DNA of 64,000 bases from Hyphococcus sp. GTDB lineage: Bacteria > Pseudomonadota > Alphaproteobacteria > Caulobacterales > Parvularculaceae. The stretch covers positions 1 to 64,000 of the forward strand of contig JAJFFX010000057.1 in the NCBI GenBank assembly GCA_021776455.1, in the 5' to 3' direction. The translations under genes and the position numbers were made by a program. Every line of letters begins with the position of its first letter. Positions within the stretch are counted from its first letter, which is position 1. The notes under the pieces are model-generated. The model worked only from the letters and a program-made list of their open reading frames with translations, ran no database searches and was not told the DNA's origin. Below, piece after piece: positions 54,690 through 63,982 of the stretch.

Positions 54690-54787
54690 GGCCCCGTCTT
54701 TCTGATGGTCGCGCGATTTCAGTTGCCGTGCCGCCGCGCTCGCCGTAAGAGCACGGGCTTGCAAGCAAGCGACTGAAAGCTGCCCCC

Positions 54788-56377
54788 ATGAGCGCCCAAC
54801 CGATCAAAACTTTTACGCAGGCCGACGCAGAGGCCGCCAAATCCTGGCCGTTTCAGGAGGCGCGCCGTCTCGCCAAACGCATGGAGCGGGTGAAGAAGAC
54901 GGGCCCGGTCATTTTTGAGACCGGTTACGGTCCATCCGGCCTGCCGCATATCGGCACCTTTCAGGAGGTCGCCCGCACAACCATGGTGCGTCGGGCGTTT
55001 GAATTGCTGACGGGCTGCGAGACTAAGCTCATCTCGTTTTCAGATGACATGGATGGGCTGCGCAAGGTTCCTGACAATATGCCCAACAAGGAGATGCTGG
55101 AGCAGCACCTCCAGATGCCGCTGACCAAAGTACCGGACCCGTTTGGCGGCGAGCATGAGAGTTTTGCGCATCACAATAATGCGCGGCTGCGCGCGTTTCT
55201 CGATCAGTTCGGGTTTGACTATGAGTTTCGTTCGTCAACGCAAGACTACAAGGCCGGTCTGTTTGACGCGGCGTTGATACGGATGTTGGAAAAATATGAT
55301 GATGTGATGAACGTCATCTTACCGACGATTGGCGATGATCGGAAAAAAACCTATTCGCCCATCCTGCCGATATCGCCTTCCACGGGCCGCGTCCTTTATG
55401 TGCCGATGCTGGAGCGCGATGCGGCTGCGGGCACGGTGGTTTTTGAAGACGAAAACGGCGAGCGTGTGAAGGTCTCCGTCATTGGCGGCGCGGTGAAGCT
55501 GCAATGGAAAGCCGACTGGGCAGGGCGATGGTTTGCGCTTGGCGTTGACTATGAGATGGCCGGTGAGGACCTCACCGAATCGACGAAACTGTCGTCGCGC
55601 ATCCTGCGCATCCTCGGCGGCGAGCCGCCGGAAGGCTTCAATTATCAGCTGTTTCTTGATGAGGTCGGCAAGAAAATATCGAAGTCCAAGGGCAATGGCA
55701 TTTCTATCGACGAATGGCTGACCTATGCGTCGCCGGAGAGCCTGTCGCTCTATGTTTATCAGGCCCCGAAGAAAGCCAAGCGGCTTTATTTCGACGTCAT
55801 TCCCAAAGCAGCGGATGAATATTGGACGTTTGTCAGCAAATACCGCGACCAGGACGGCGCCAAGGCGCTCGACAATCCGGCCTGGCATATTCATGGCGAT
55901 ACGCCGCCCGTAGACACGCCGCCGGTGAGCTTTGCGTTATTGTTGAATCTGGTGAGCGCATCGGGTTCCGCCGACAGTCAAGTTTTGCACGGGTTTGTGA
56001 AAAAATACCGACCGACCGCTAGCGACGCGGAGCTTAAAGCGACCGATGAGCTAATTAAATTTGCCGGCCGGTATTTTGACGATTTCATCAAGCCGCACAA
56101 AAAATTTCGCCCGCCAACGCTGCAAGAGTGCGCGGGTCTTGAAATGCTCAGCGCCCGTCTTAAAGAACTTGGCGACGCCGCCGATGAAGACGTTTATCAA
56201 ACTGCGGTCTTCGATGCCGGCAAGGCGCAGGACTACGAAAACATTCGCGACTGGTTCAAGGGTCTTTATGAAGTTGTCTTTGGCCAGTCCGAAGGCCCGC
56301 GCATGGGCGCCTTCACCAAGGTGTTCGGCGCTTATGCGTTGGCGAGGCTAATCGATGAGAGTTTGGCGCGAGGGTAG
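54788..56377 (+). CDS. lysK: lysine--tRNA ligase, class I
   Basis: Class I lysyl-tRNA synthetase, 529 aa, of the archaeal/alphaproteobacterial type and unrelated to class II LysS. The HIGH motif reads HIGT (54-57, in YGPSGLPHIGT) and the KMSKS loop KKISKSKGNGIS (near residue 295). The C-terminal half is the helical anticodon-binding cage. The start gives the expected N-terminus; the short 98-base gap from the GT4 gene contains no tRNA that I can see. Confidence 0.97.
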   Translation: MSAQPIKTFTQADAEAAKSWPFQEARRLAKRMERVKKTGPVIFETGYGPSGLPHIGTFQEVARTTMVRRAFELLTGCETKLISFSDDMDGLRKVPDNMPNKEMLEQHLQMPLTKVPDPFGGEHESFAHHNNARLRAFLDQFGFDYEFRSSTQDYKAGLFDAALIRMLEKYDDVMNVILPTIGDDRKKTYSPILPISPSTGRVLYVPMLERDAAAGTVVFEDENGERVKVSVIGGAVKLQWKADWAGRWFALGVDYEMAGEDLTESTKLSSRILRILGGEPPEGFNYQLFLDEVGKKISKSKGNGISIDEWLTYASPESLSLYVYQAPKKAKRLYFDVIPKAADEYWTFVSKYRDQDGAKALDNPAWHIHGDTPPVDTPPVSFALLLNLVSASGSADSQVLHGFVKKYRPTASDAELKATDELIKFAGRYFDDFIKPHKKFRPPTLQECAGLEMLSARLKELGDAADEDVYQTAVFDAGKAQDYENIRDWFKGLYEVVFGQSEGPRMGAFTKVFGAYALARLIDESLARG

Positions 56378-56390
56378 CGCCGCGGCCGGC

Positions 56391-56948
56391 TTAATCGAGG
56401 CCGATTTGTTTGGCCCAGTCGGAATAGAGCCGGCTGCGCCGTTCCGCCATTTCGTCCTGACTTGGCGGGTTTTCCGCATAACTAAACGTCACGCCGGTTC
56501 CTTCGATGATGCGGTTCATATAGTTGAACAGCGCGGCGACCTGAATGGCGTCGAATAGCGCGCGCTCGGACCAGCCGGCATCATAGACGGATTTTGCGTC
56601 AGCCGGGGTCAGTTTTGACGGCAGATCTTTGAGCTTGGCGACATATTTTAGGAGCGGCTTCAGCTTGTCGTCGACGCCCGAGCTGTCGATGTCTTTGACC
56701 ATGGAATCGATGACGGCCTCGTCAATGCCGAAGGCTTGCGCATAAATTTTGTGCGACCCGAAGCAAAAACTACAAGCGTTGAGGCCAGACACAAAAGCGG
56801 CGATCAATTCCCGTTCAGCGATGCTCAGTGGGCTGTCGCCCCGCAACAGGAGGTCATGATAGGCAAGCACCGGCCTTACGCATTCGGGAAATTTCTTATA
56901 AACATCGGCGAGATGCGGGTTGTCCGGCAGGCTTGGGAAAAGGGACAT
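56391..56948 (-). CDS. AhpD/carboxymuconolactone decarboxylase-like peroxidase-related protein
   Basis: The product is 185 aa. The CMD/AhpD helical domain has the redox motif CSFCFGSH (C59, C62, H66), preceded by LSIAERELIAAFVSGLNA. AhpD-like proteins with CxxC-x3-H act as disulfide reductants or peroxidases. The GWSERALFDAIQVAALFNYMNRI segment is typical of uncharacterised peroxidase-related enzymes. It converges with lysK, leaving 13 bases between the stops. The upstream membrane gene is 45 bases away in the same direction. Confidence 0.9.
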   Translation of the reverse strand: MSLFPSLPDNPHLADVYKKFPECVRPVLAYHDLLLRGDSPLSIAERELIAAFVSGLNACSFCFGSHKIYAQAFGIDEAVIDSMVKDIDSSGVDDKLKPLLKYVAKLKDLPSKLTPADAKSVYDAGWSERALFDAIQVAALFNYMNRIIEGTGVTFSYAENPPSQDEMAERRSRLYSDWAKQIGLD

Positions 56949-56993
56949 TGCTGGTACCGTTCTAAGCTGAAACTGAGATTATATAGCTGTTGG

Positions 56994-57404
56994 CTAAAGC
57001 CGTTCCCCGGCCAGGTAGCGGACGACATCGATATAGTCGATGACCAGCGATGTTAAATCGGTGACAAAAACGGCGGCCAGCCATTTCCCGGGCAGCGTCG
57101 GCAGGTCCCACTGCTTGCGGCGTGACCACAGGTAAATCATCAGCGGCGTCCAGAACGCCACATGCGCCAGCCCCAAAATTCGCTGATAACCGAACTGGCC
57201 ATAAAGCCAGCTCATGAACAGTGCAGCGGCGATAATCGCCGCCAGCACCCATTTTGCCTCCGGTCTTCGGATAAAAATAACCGCCCCGGCGAAGTTCACC
57301 AGCATCATCCAGCCGATCCAGGCCTGCAGCCATAGTGGTTGCGCCATGATCGCGGCGCCAAGCGATAGCGAGTCTGCGATGGCCGCTCTGATGAAATCCA
57401 GCAT
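56994..57404 (-). CDS. uncharacterised four-helix membrane protein
   Basis: The product is 136 aa, with a GGGAGGG site 6 bases before the ATG. Four hydrophobic helices are visible (WLQAWIGWMMLVNFAGAVIFI, WVLAAIIAAALFMSWLYG, ILGLAHVAFWTPLMIYLW, WLAAVFVTDLTSLVIDYI). The order suggests co-transcription with the AhpD-like gene downstream. I do not know the family or function. Confidence 0.83.
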   Translation of the reverse strand: MLDFIRAAIADSLSLGAAIMAQPLWLQAWIGWMMLVNFAGAVIFIRRPEAKWVLAAIIAAALFMSWLYGQFGYQRILGLAHVAFWTPLMIYLWSRRKQWDLPTLPGKWLAAVFVTDLTSLVIDYIDVVRYLAGERL

Positions 57405-58131
57405 CTTCGCCCTCCCTGATTTGAGTATTATCGATCAATAAACAAAGTTTGATTCTTTGTGAACGTCATTAGCAGTCATGGCGCCAGAGCGCTAATGCGT
57501 CGCTTTTGACATATGGAACCACCAAAACCTCGACTACGACAGCGAAATTGTTTAACCGGGCGACGACATAAATCTTTTTCGGAATATTATTGTTACGAAT
57601 TTGCACCGTTCATCAGCCGTTTAAATCAATTGCGGCGGTTATTGGGCAGGGCTCGGGTCAACTTGACTGTTCGCAAAAGCAGCTTCTTGTTGTATTATTT
57701 TTTCGGTCGATTTCGTAACACACGAAACGAAATATTAGGGCCCTTTGCATTAACCTTGTTTTGCGCGCTGCGTATGGGCGCCGGGGACAAGTACATTAGC
57801 GTAGGGCGTATCTCGGGTAAGAGGGCGGAGAGCACAAGGACGAAGCATTTTAACCGAATTGGCGAACGGCGAAATGGCGTATCGATGTCACAATGAAGCG
57901 ATCAATGAGCGGGAAAGATTTTCCCAGCTTACTCGGTCTTGCTTCGCCGAGCGCAACCCCTACATCCTGATCAAGGATAGGTTTGAAAAGGGTGGAACGG
58001 TAGCAATGTTTTGGCGCGCCTTAACCGGCGAAGGCAAGTTTGGCAAAAGCGAAGCGGAGCGCTGGGTCACTGAGACCGGCGCTTTTTTTGTTCCCATTAG
58101 CGGCGGAATGCAGGGATCCGGTGCGTAAACA
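57405..58131. other. 727-base region upstream of prkA without a convincing gene
   Basis: The ORFs here (57513-57896, 57859-58128) have poor codon use and no recognisable product. The middle (about 57660-57760) is AT-rich and may hold the prkA promoter, but I could not pair -35 and -10 boxes at normal spacing. A 40-codon ORF from ATG 58006 to TAA 58128, just before prkA, might be translated. The region also carries the promoter of the divergent membrane gene near 57420. Confidence 0.5.
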
Positions 58132-60096
58132 GTGAGCGTGGCGATTATGATGGACGAAAATCTCGACATATTTGACGCTTTTTCAGAAAGCTATCAGCTG
58201 GTAAAACAGGAGGCGATGAGCCTGCGCGATTACCTGCTCGCAGCGCGCGATGATCCGATGCTTTATGCGAGCGCCGCCGAACGCATGCTGTCTGCTATCG
58301 GCGAGCCGGAGATGATTGATACGTCGAAGGACCCTCGCCTGGCGCGGATTTTCTTTAATCGCACAATCCGCCGCTATAAGGCTTTTGAAGGATTCTACGG
58401 CATGGAAGATACGACCGAGCGTATCGTTTCTTTCTTTCGCCACGCCGCGCAAGGCCTCGAAGAAAAACGCCAGATCCTTTATCTTCTGGGCCCGGTTGGC
58501 GGCGGCAAGTCATCGCTCGCCGAACGCCTTAAAGATTTGATGGAAACCTATCCAATTTATGTCTTGAAGGCGGGCGATGAAATCTCGCCGGTGTTTGAGA
58601 GCCCGCTCGGCCTGTTCCAGTCGGCAAAATTGAAAAGCCTGCTTGAAGAAAAATACAATATCGAACAGCGCCGCCTCACCGGCCTGATGAGCCCCTGGGC
58701 GGTAAAACGTCTCGATGATTTCGGCGGAGATATTTCAAAATTCGAGGTTGTGCGCATGTTGCCGTCGAAATTGCGGCAAATCGCTATTTCCAAAACCGAG
58801 CCGGGCGACGAAAATAACCAGGATATTTCCGCGCTGGTCGGCAAGGTCGACATTCGCAAGCTCGAGCACTTCAGCCAGGACGATACCGACGCCTATTCCT
58901 ATTCCGGCGGACTGTGCCGCTCCAATCAGGGGCTTTTGGAGTTCGTTGAGATGTTCAAAGCGCCGATCAAAGTGTTGCATCCGCTGCTCACCGCGACGCA
59001 GGAGAGCAATTATATTGGCACCGAAGCGCTCGGCCCGATCCCGTTCCAGGGTATAATCCTGGCTCACTCCAATGAGAGCGAATGGAAGCAGTTCCGCAAT
59101 AACAAAAACAACGAAGCGTTCCTTGATCGGATTAATGTGATCAAGGTGCCGTATTCTCTGCGGGTGACAGAAGAGCGCAAGATTTACGAAAAGCTTCTGG
59201 CAAGCTCAGAATTGTCGGATGCTTCCTGCGCCCCGGAAACGCTCGGCTTGTTGGCGCGGTTCTCGGTTTTGACGCGCCTCAAAGAACATGAAAATTCAAA
59301 CCTCTATTCGAAACTGCGGATCTATGACGGCGAAAAGCTGAAAGACACCGATCCAAAAGCCAAATCGCATCAGGAGTATCGCGACGCCGCCGGTATTGAC
59401 GAAGGCATGGACGGCATATCAACGCGCTTTGCCTATAAGGTCTTATCGGAAACATTCAATTTCGACACCGATGAGGTCGCTGCCGATCCGGTACATATGA
59501 TGTATGTGTTGGAAAATGCTATCAAGCGCGAACAGTTCCGGGATGAGACCGAAAAGAAATATCTCGATTTCATCAAGTCGGAATTGTCGCAGCGTTATGC
59601 TGACTTTATCGGCAAGGAAATTCAAAAAGCCTATCTCGAAAGCTATGGTGAATACGGTCAAAATCTTTTTGACCGTTATATTTCCTATGCAGATGCGTGG
59701 ATTGAAGATCAGGACTTCAAAGATCCCGATACCGGCCAGCTTCTGGATCGCGCGACGTTAGACGGTGAGCTTTCAAAAATCGAAAAGCCGGCGGGGATTG
59801 CAAATCCCAAAGATTTCCGCAACGAAGTTGTGAAATTTGCCTTGCGCGCCAGAGCCAATAATGAGGGCAACAACCCCTCATGGACCTCCTATGAGAAACT
59901 GCGCAACGTGATTGAAAAACGTATGTTCTCTCAAGTCGAGGACTTGCTCCCGGTTATTTCTTTCGACTCTCAGAAAGATTCCGACACTGCGGACAAGCAC
60001 GAAAACTTTGTCTCCCGCATGACCGAACGCGGGTATACGCCGCGCCAGGTGCGTCGTCTTGTTGAGTGGTATATGCGCGTGAATAAGGCAGGATGA
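58132..60096 (+). CDS. prkA: PrkA family serine protein kinase
   Basis: PrkA/YeaG proteins are AAA-type kinases or AAA+ proteases of stationary phase and nitrogen or nutrient stress. The product is 654 aa from GTG 58132 (649 from ATG 58147). The P-loop GPVGGGKSS lies at residues 120-128, with the family segments SAAERMLSAIGEPE before it and PFQGIILAHSNESEW after it. The C-terminal PrkA domain ends RRLVEWYMRVNKAG. It heads the widely conserved prkA-yeaH-spoVR gene set. The first-codon choice is uncertain. Confidence 0.95.
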   Translation: MSVAIMMDENLDIFDAFSESYQLVKQEAMSLRDYLLAARDDPMLYASAAERMLSAIGEPEMIDTSKDPRLARIFFNRTIRRYKAFEGFYGMEDTTERIVSFFRHAAQGLEEKRQILYLLGPVGGGKSSLAERLKDLMETYPIYVLKAGDEISPVFESPLGLFQSAKLKSLLEEKYNIEQRRLTGLMSPWAVKRLDDFGGDISKFEVVRMLPSKLRQIAISKTEPGDENNQDISALVGKVDIRKLEHFSQDDTDAYSYSGGLCRSNQGLLEFVEMFKAPIKVLHPLLTATQESNYIGTEALGPIPFQGIILAHSNESEWKQFRNNKNNEAFLDRINVIKVPYSLRVTEERKIYEKLLASSELSDASCAPETLGLLARFSVLTRLKEHENSNLYSKLRIYDGEKLKDTDPKAKSHQEYRDAAGIDEGMDGISTRFAYKVLSETFNFDTDEVAADPVHMMYVLENAIKREQFRDETEKKYLDFIKSELSQRYADFIGKEIQKAYLESYGEYGQNLFDRYISYADAWIEDQDFKDPDTGQLLDRATLDGELSKIEKPAGIANPKDFRNEVVKFALRARANNEGNNPSWTSYEKLRNVIEKRMFSQVEDLLPVISFDSQKDSDTADKHENFVSRMTERGYTPRQVRRLVEWYMRVNKAG

Positions 60097-60105
60097 TATA
60101 AAGGG

Positions 60106-60173
60106 TTAGGTTTTCGAGATTAGGGAGCAAGTGAAGACAACCTGATCCTTTATCCCTAATCCCTGGAACCTAA
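60106..60173 (+). repeat. imperfect inverted repeat ending at the yeaH start codon
   Basis: TTAGGTTTTCGAGATTAGGGA (60106-60126) is complementary to TCCCTAATCCCTGGAACCTAA (60153-60173) at 17 of 21 positions, with a 26-base loop. The hairpin ends one base before the yeaH ATG, and the space before that ATG has no clear Shine-Dalgarno sequence. In RNA it would bury the initiation region of yeaH. Confidence 0.65.
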
Positions 60174-60174
60174 T

Positions 60175-61497
60175 ATGGCCTTTTCTCATTTCATCGACCG
60201 GCGCAAAAATCCCAAAGGGAAATCGCTTGGCAATCGCCAGCGTTTTCTCAAGCGTGCACGGGCGCAGATTAAGGAAGCGGTCAGTAAATCGCTGCGCGAC
60301 CGGTCATTGAAGGAAATTGAAAAAGGCGAAAAGATTTCGATACCATCGAAGTCAACGGTCGAGCCGCGCTTTCGTCTCGACCCGGAAACCGGCAAGCGCG
60401 AAATGGTGCATCCCGGCAACAAGGAATTCGGCAAAGGCGACAAAATCAAAAAACCGCCACAATCCGGCGGCAAAGGCAAGGGAAAGAAGGCGAGCACTGA
60501 TGGCGAGGGCGAAGATGCCTTTCAGTTCACGCTGACGCAGGATGAATTTCTCGATATTTTCTTTGAAGATTTGGAGTTGCCCAATCTCGTTAAGCGGTCC
60601 CTTAAAGAGATCAAGGCAACGGCGTATAAGCGCGCCGGCATTACGGTTTCCGGCTCGCCTACCAACATGAATTTGATTCGCACCATGCGCAACGCTCATG
60701 GTCGCCGCCTGGCGCTGCATCGCCCCTCGACGCGGGAGATGAATGAGCTGAAAGAACGCCTGTTCGAACTTGAACGCATTGCGCAGCCAAGCAACGAAGA
60801 AATCTTATCAAGAAAAGACATCATCGCGAAGTTGGAAGCGATGGAGCGCCGGCGCCGCTGGGCGCCGTTTATTGACCCGCTCGATGTGCGCTTTAACGCC
60901 TATGAACCAACGCCAGTGGAAACCACCGCAGCCGTTATGTTCTGTCTTATGGATGTGTCGGGCTCGATGGGCGAGCGTGAAAAAGACCTCGCCAAACGGT
61001 TTTACATGTTGCTCTATCTGTTCCTGAAACGCCGCTATGAGCGCGTTGAGATCGTTTTCATTCGCCACACTCACCACGCAGAGGAGGTTGATGAGGAGAC
61101 GTTTTTCTATTCGCGCCAATCCGGCGGCACGGTCGTGTCGACCGCGCTTGATAAAATGCTGGAAGTCCAGCGCGATCGATTTGCTGCGCATGAATGGAAT
61201 ATTTATGTCGCGCAAGCGTCGGACGGTTTCACTCAATCGGGCGACGCCAAACGCTGCGTTGAGATTTTGAACGAAAGCATAATGCCGATTTCACAATATT
61301 ACGCCTATATCGAAATTCTCGACGAGCGTGAACTGGAAGTGTTTTCTAACGAAGATTCAGGCGCGGAACTTTGGCGCGCCTACCGGACGTTTGCGCCAGC
61401 CTGGGAAAATTTCGCGCAAACCCGCATCGCTAGACCGCAGGATATTTTTCCGGTGTTTCGTGAACTGTTTTCAAAAACCAAACGCGAGGCGGCGTGA
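60175..61497 (+). CDS. yeaH: YeaH/YhbH family protein (DUF444, VWA-like)
   Basis: The product is 440 aa. A basic, charged N-terminus (RRKNPKGKSLGNRQRFLKRA) is followed by a Lys/Gly-rich linker (SGGKGKGKKAS) and the DUF444 core. The core carries a metal-ion adhesion-type site (LMDVSGSMGEREKD near residue 260) and RQSGGTVVSTAL. The protein is consistently linked with PrkA and SpoVR in proteobacteria but its biochemical role is unknown. The upstream hairpin may control its translation separately from prkA. Confidence 0.94.
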   Translation: MAFSHFIDRRKNPKGKSLGNRQRFLKRARAQIKEAVSKSLRDRSLKEIEKGEKISIPSKSTVEPRFRLDPETGKREMVHPGNKEFGKGDKIKKPPQSGGKGKGKKASTDGEGEDAFQFTLTQDEFLDIFFEDLELPNLVKRSLKEIKATAYKRAGITVSGSPTNMNLIRTMRNAHGRRLALHRPSTREMNELKERLFELERIAQPSNEEILSRKDIIAKLEAMERRRRWAPFIDPLDVRFNAYEPTPVETTAAVMFCLMDVSGSMGEREKDLAKRFYMLLYLFLKRRYERVEIVFIRHTHHAEEVDEETFFYSRQSGGTVVSTALDKMLEVQRDRFAAHEWNIYVAQASDGFTQSGDAKRCVEILNESIMPISQYYAYIEILDERELEVFSNEDSGAELWRAYRTFAPAWENFAQTRIARPQDIFPVFRELFSKTKREAA

Positions 61498-62990
61498 TGG
61501 AAGCGGTGATTGAAAAAGGTAACATCATCTTCGACGACGCCAATTGGGATTTTGAAACCCTTCAGCGCACGCTTGAGGCGATTGAAGAGATTGCGCTTGG
61601 CGATCTGAAGCTCGATATCTACCCAAATCAGATCGAGATCATTTCCTCTGAACAGATGCTCGACGCCTATTCGTCACACGGCATGCCGTTGATGTATAAG
61701 CACTGGTCGTTCGGCAAGCATTTCGCGCGCGACCAGATGATGTATCAAAAAGGCTATACCGGCCTGGCCTATGAAATCGTCATCAATTCCAACCCTTGTA
61801 TTGCCTATCTCATGGAAGAAAACACTATGGCCATGCAGGCGCTGGTCATGGCGCATGCTTCTTTCGGGCATAATCACTTTTTCAAGAATAACTACCTTTT
61901 CCGTCAGTGGACGGACGCTGAGGGCATCTTGCCCTATCTCGATTTTGCGAAAAAATATATCGCCAAGTGCGAGGATGAATATGGGTTTGAAGAAGTTGAA
62001 GCGATCCTCGATGCATCGCATGCTTTGATGGATCAGGGCGTGTTTCGTTATTCTCGCCCGCCACGTCTTTCAGAGGCAGACCGAATGGCGAAGCTGGCGG
62101 CGCGCGCCGAACACGAAGAGCTGACTTTTAACGATATCTGGCGCACCCTGCCGAACACGGAAGAAGATGAAGAGGAAAAAGAAGAACGCCAGGCTGAAGT
62201 GCGAAACATCAAACTGCCGGAAGAAAATCTTCTTTATTTCATCGAGAAAGCATCCCCGGTTTTGCGCCCATGGCAGCGTGAGCTGGTTCGAATTGTGCGC
62301 AACATCGCGCAATATTTCTATCCGCAGAAACAGACAAAAGTAATGAACGAAGGCTGTGCGACCTTCGTACATCATTACATTATGACGGAGCTATATAATC
62401 GCGGCGCCATTGGCGAGGGTGCAATTTTGGAATTTCTGCATTCGCATTCGTCGGTGGTGTTCCAGCCGGATTTTGACGATCCGCGCTATTCCGGGCTTAA
62501 CCCTTACGCCCTTGGATTTGCGATGATGGGAGATATCAAGCGGATATGCGAAGAGCCCAAAGCTGAGGACCGCGAGTGGTTTCCGGAGATTGCGGGCTCG
62601 GGCGACTGGCGCGAAATTTTGAAAGACGCCTGGGCGAATTACCGTGATGAAAGCTTCATCCTGCAATATTTGTCGCCAAAAATAATGCGAGACTTTCATC
62701 TCTTTGCGATAGCGGACAATGCGAAAGAAACGCATGTGGAAGTCTCCGCCATTCATGATGATCTAGGCTACAGGCGGGTGCGTGAACGTCTTGCGGCGAT
62801 GTATGATATCGGCATGCATGAGCCAAATGTTCAAGTTGTCGCTGCGGCGCTGGAAGGTGATCGTAAATTGACGCTGCACCATAAGGTGCATGATGGTCGC
62901 AAGCTGAGCGATAAGACCAGAGACGTGATCCTCACCCATATAGAAACTCTGTGGGGACACGAAGTAAAGCTCGAAGAAACAAACGCCTAA
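61497..62990 (+). CDS. SpoVR family protein (YcgB-like)
   Basis: The product is 497 aa from ATG 61497, which shares a base with the yeaH stop (TGATG); the track's GTG is one codon earlier. SpoVR-family features include SYGHNHFF-like SFGHNHFFKNNYLFRQW (near residue 125), an acidic linker (EEDEEEKEER), FYPQKQTKVMNEGCATFVHHYI and NPYALGFAMM. The family is tied to spore cortex formation in Bacillus and to stationary-phase or stress physiology in non-sporulating proteobacteria, always with prkA and yeaH homologues. Confidence 0.95.
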   Translation: MEAVIEKGNIIFDDANWDFETLQRTLEAIEEIALGDLKLDIYPNQIEIISSEQMLDAYSSHGMPLMYKHWSFGKHFARDQMMYQKGYTGLAYEIVINSNPCIAYLMEENTMAMQALVMAHASFGHNHFFKNNYLFRQWTDAEGILPYLDFAKKYIAKCEDEYGFEEVEAILDASHALMDQGVFRYSRPPRLSEADRMAKLAARAEHEELTFNDIWRTLPNTEEDEEEKEERQAEVRNIKLPEENLLYFIEKASPVLRPWQRELVRIVRNIAQYFYPQKQTKVMNEGCATFVHHYIMTELYNRGAIGEGAILEFLHSHSSVVFQPDFDDPRYSGLNPYALGFAMMGDIKRICEEPKAEDREWFPEIAGSGDWREILKDAWANYRDESFILQYLSPKIMRDFHLFAIADNAKETHVEVSAIHDDLGYRRVRERLAAMYDIGMHEPNVQVVAAALEGDRKLTLHHKVHDGRKLSDKTRDVILTHIETLWGHEVKLEETNA

Positions 62991-63025
62991 AGATTGGGCG
63001 ATGTGCAAATCGTCCATGCCGTCGG

Positions 63026-63982
63026 TTAATTCTGCTCTGATCCTTTGTCGTCCATTTGGTCTCTACCGAAATTCGGCGACGCAGTTTCTTGTCCCGCTTC
63101 AATAATTGTATGGCGCAGCGCCTGTCCGCGCTCGAAAGCAGCATGCAGCGCCTTACCGTCGCCCCAGCGGATGGCGCGTTGAAGCGCGATTAACTCTTCG
63201 GTGAAGCGTCCCAGCGCTTCGATAACGGCCTCTCGGTTATGCAGAAAAACATCGCGCCACATCACCGGATCGGAGGCTGCGATTCGTGTAAAATCGCGAA
63301 ATCCGCCTGCGGAGTATTTTACGATTTCAGCCTCGGTAACCGATTCCAGGTCGTCCGCGGCGCCGATCAGAGTAAATGCGATCAAATGCGGGAGATGGCT
63401 GGTGATGGCCAACGCAAGATCGTGATGTTCGGCGTCCATGATATCGACCTGCGCCCCTACGGCGCGCCAAAGCGCGGCTACTTTGTCGACGGCGCCGCGA
63501 TAGGCCTCGTCGGTGCGCGCAAGCGGCGTCAGGATGCACCATCGCTCCTCAAATAAAGTCGCAAAGCCCGCTTCCGGTCCGGATTGTTCCGTGCCGGACA
63601 CAGGGTGGGAAGGGACGAACAACAATCGCTCGGGAAGCGTCGCCGCTGCTGTCGCGACGACGCCTTTGACCGAGCCGGCGTCGATGATGACGGCGCCGTC
63701 GCGCGCATGCTCGCGAAGGCCGGAGACAATCTCGCCGATGGCGCCGACGGGCGTTGCGATGATGATGAGATCGGCGTCGCTGACGCCTTCCTTTAACGAT
63801 GCGGCCGCATGGTCGATTAGATTGAGGGCGGCCGCGCGCGCTAATACGTCCTTGTCCTGGTCAATGCCGATGATCTTATCGGTCAGTCCGCGTGCGCGTA
63901 GCGCTAATGCGAGCGATGAACCGATAAGTCCGATACCGATGATGGCGGTGTTGGTGAACTGAGGCGGGGTTTGATCGGTCAT
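63026..63982 (-). CDS. tyrA: prephenate/arogenate dehydrogenase (TyrA family)
   Basis: The enzyme oxidatively decarboxylates prephenate or arogenate in tyrosine synthesis. The product is 318 aa. The NAD(P) fold is IIGIGLIGSSLALALRARG (residues 14-32), and the catalytic and binding segments are IDAGSVKG, PSHPVSGTEQSGP and the helical domain with LAITSHLPHLIAF. No chorismate mutase or ACT domain is fused, so it is the monofunctional cyclohexadienyl type. Substrate preference cannot be read. In many relatives hisC lies just upstream; here the window ends 18 bases beyond the start. Confidence 0.95.
   Translation of the reverse strand: MTDQTPPQFTNTAIIGIGLIGSSLALALRARGLTDKIIGIDQDKDVLARAAALNLIDHAAASLKEGVSDADLIIIATPVGAIGEIVSGLREHARDGAVIIDAGSVKGVVATAAATLPERLLFVPSHPVSGTEQSGPEAGFATLFEERWCILTPLARTDEAYRGAVDKVAALWRAVGAQVDIMDAEHHDLALAITSHLPHLIAFTLIGAADDLESVTEAEIVKYSAGGFRDFTRIAASDPVMWRDVFLHNREAVIEALGRFTEELIALQRAIRWGDGKALHAAFERGQALRHTIIEAGQETASPNFGRDQMDDKGSEQN

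Noticed and set aside
54690-54787. Possible tRNA between the GT4 gene and lysK
   Set aside because: Stretches of GC-rich sequence resemble stems, but no cloverleaf with a T-loop GGTTCGAATCC-like core could be built.
57514-57540. Possible EcfG-type promoter (GGAAC then CGAC) upstream of prkA
   Set aside because: The -10 half should be CGTT; CGAC misses two of four positions, and the site is over 600 bases from prkA.
57513-57896. 127-aa ORF upstream of prkA
   Set aside because: Codon use and composition do not match neighbours, no start signal, and no recognisable sequence.
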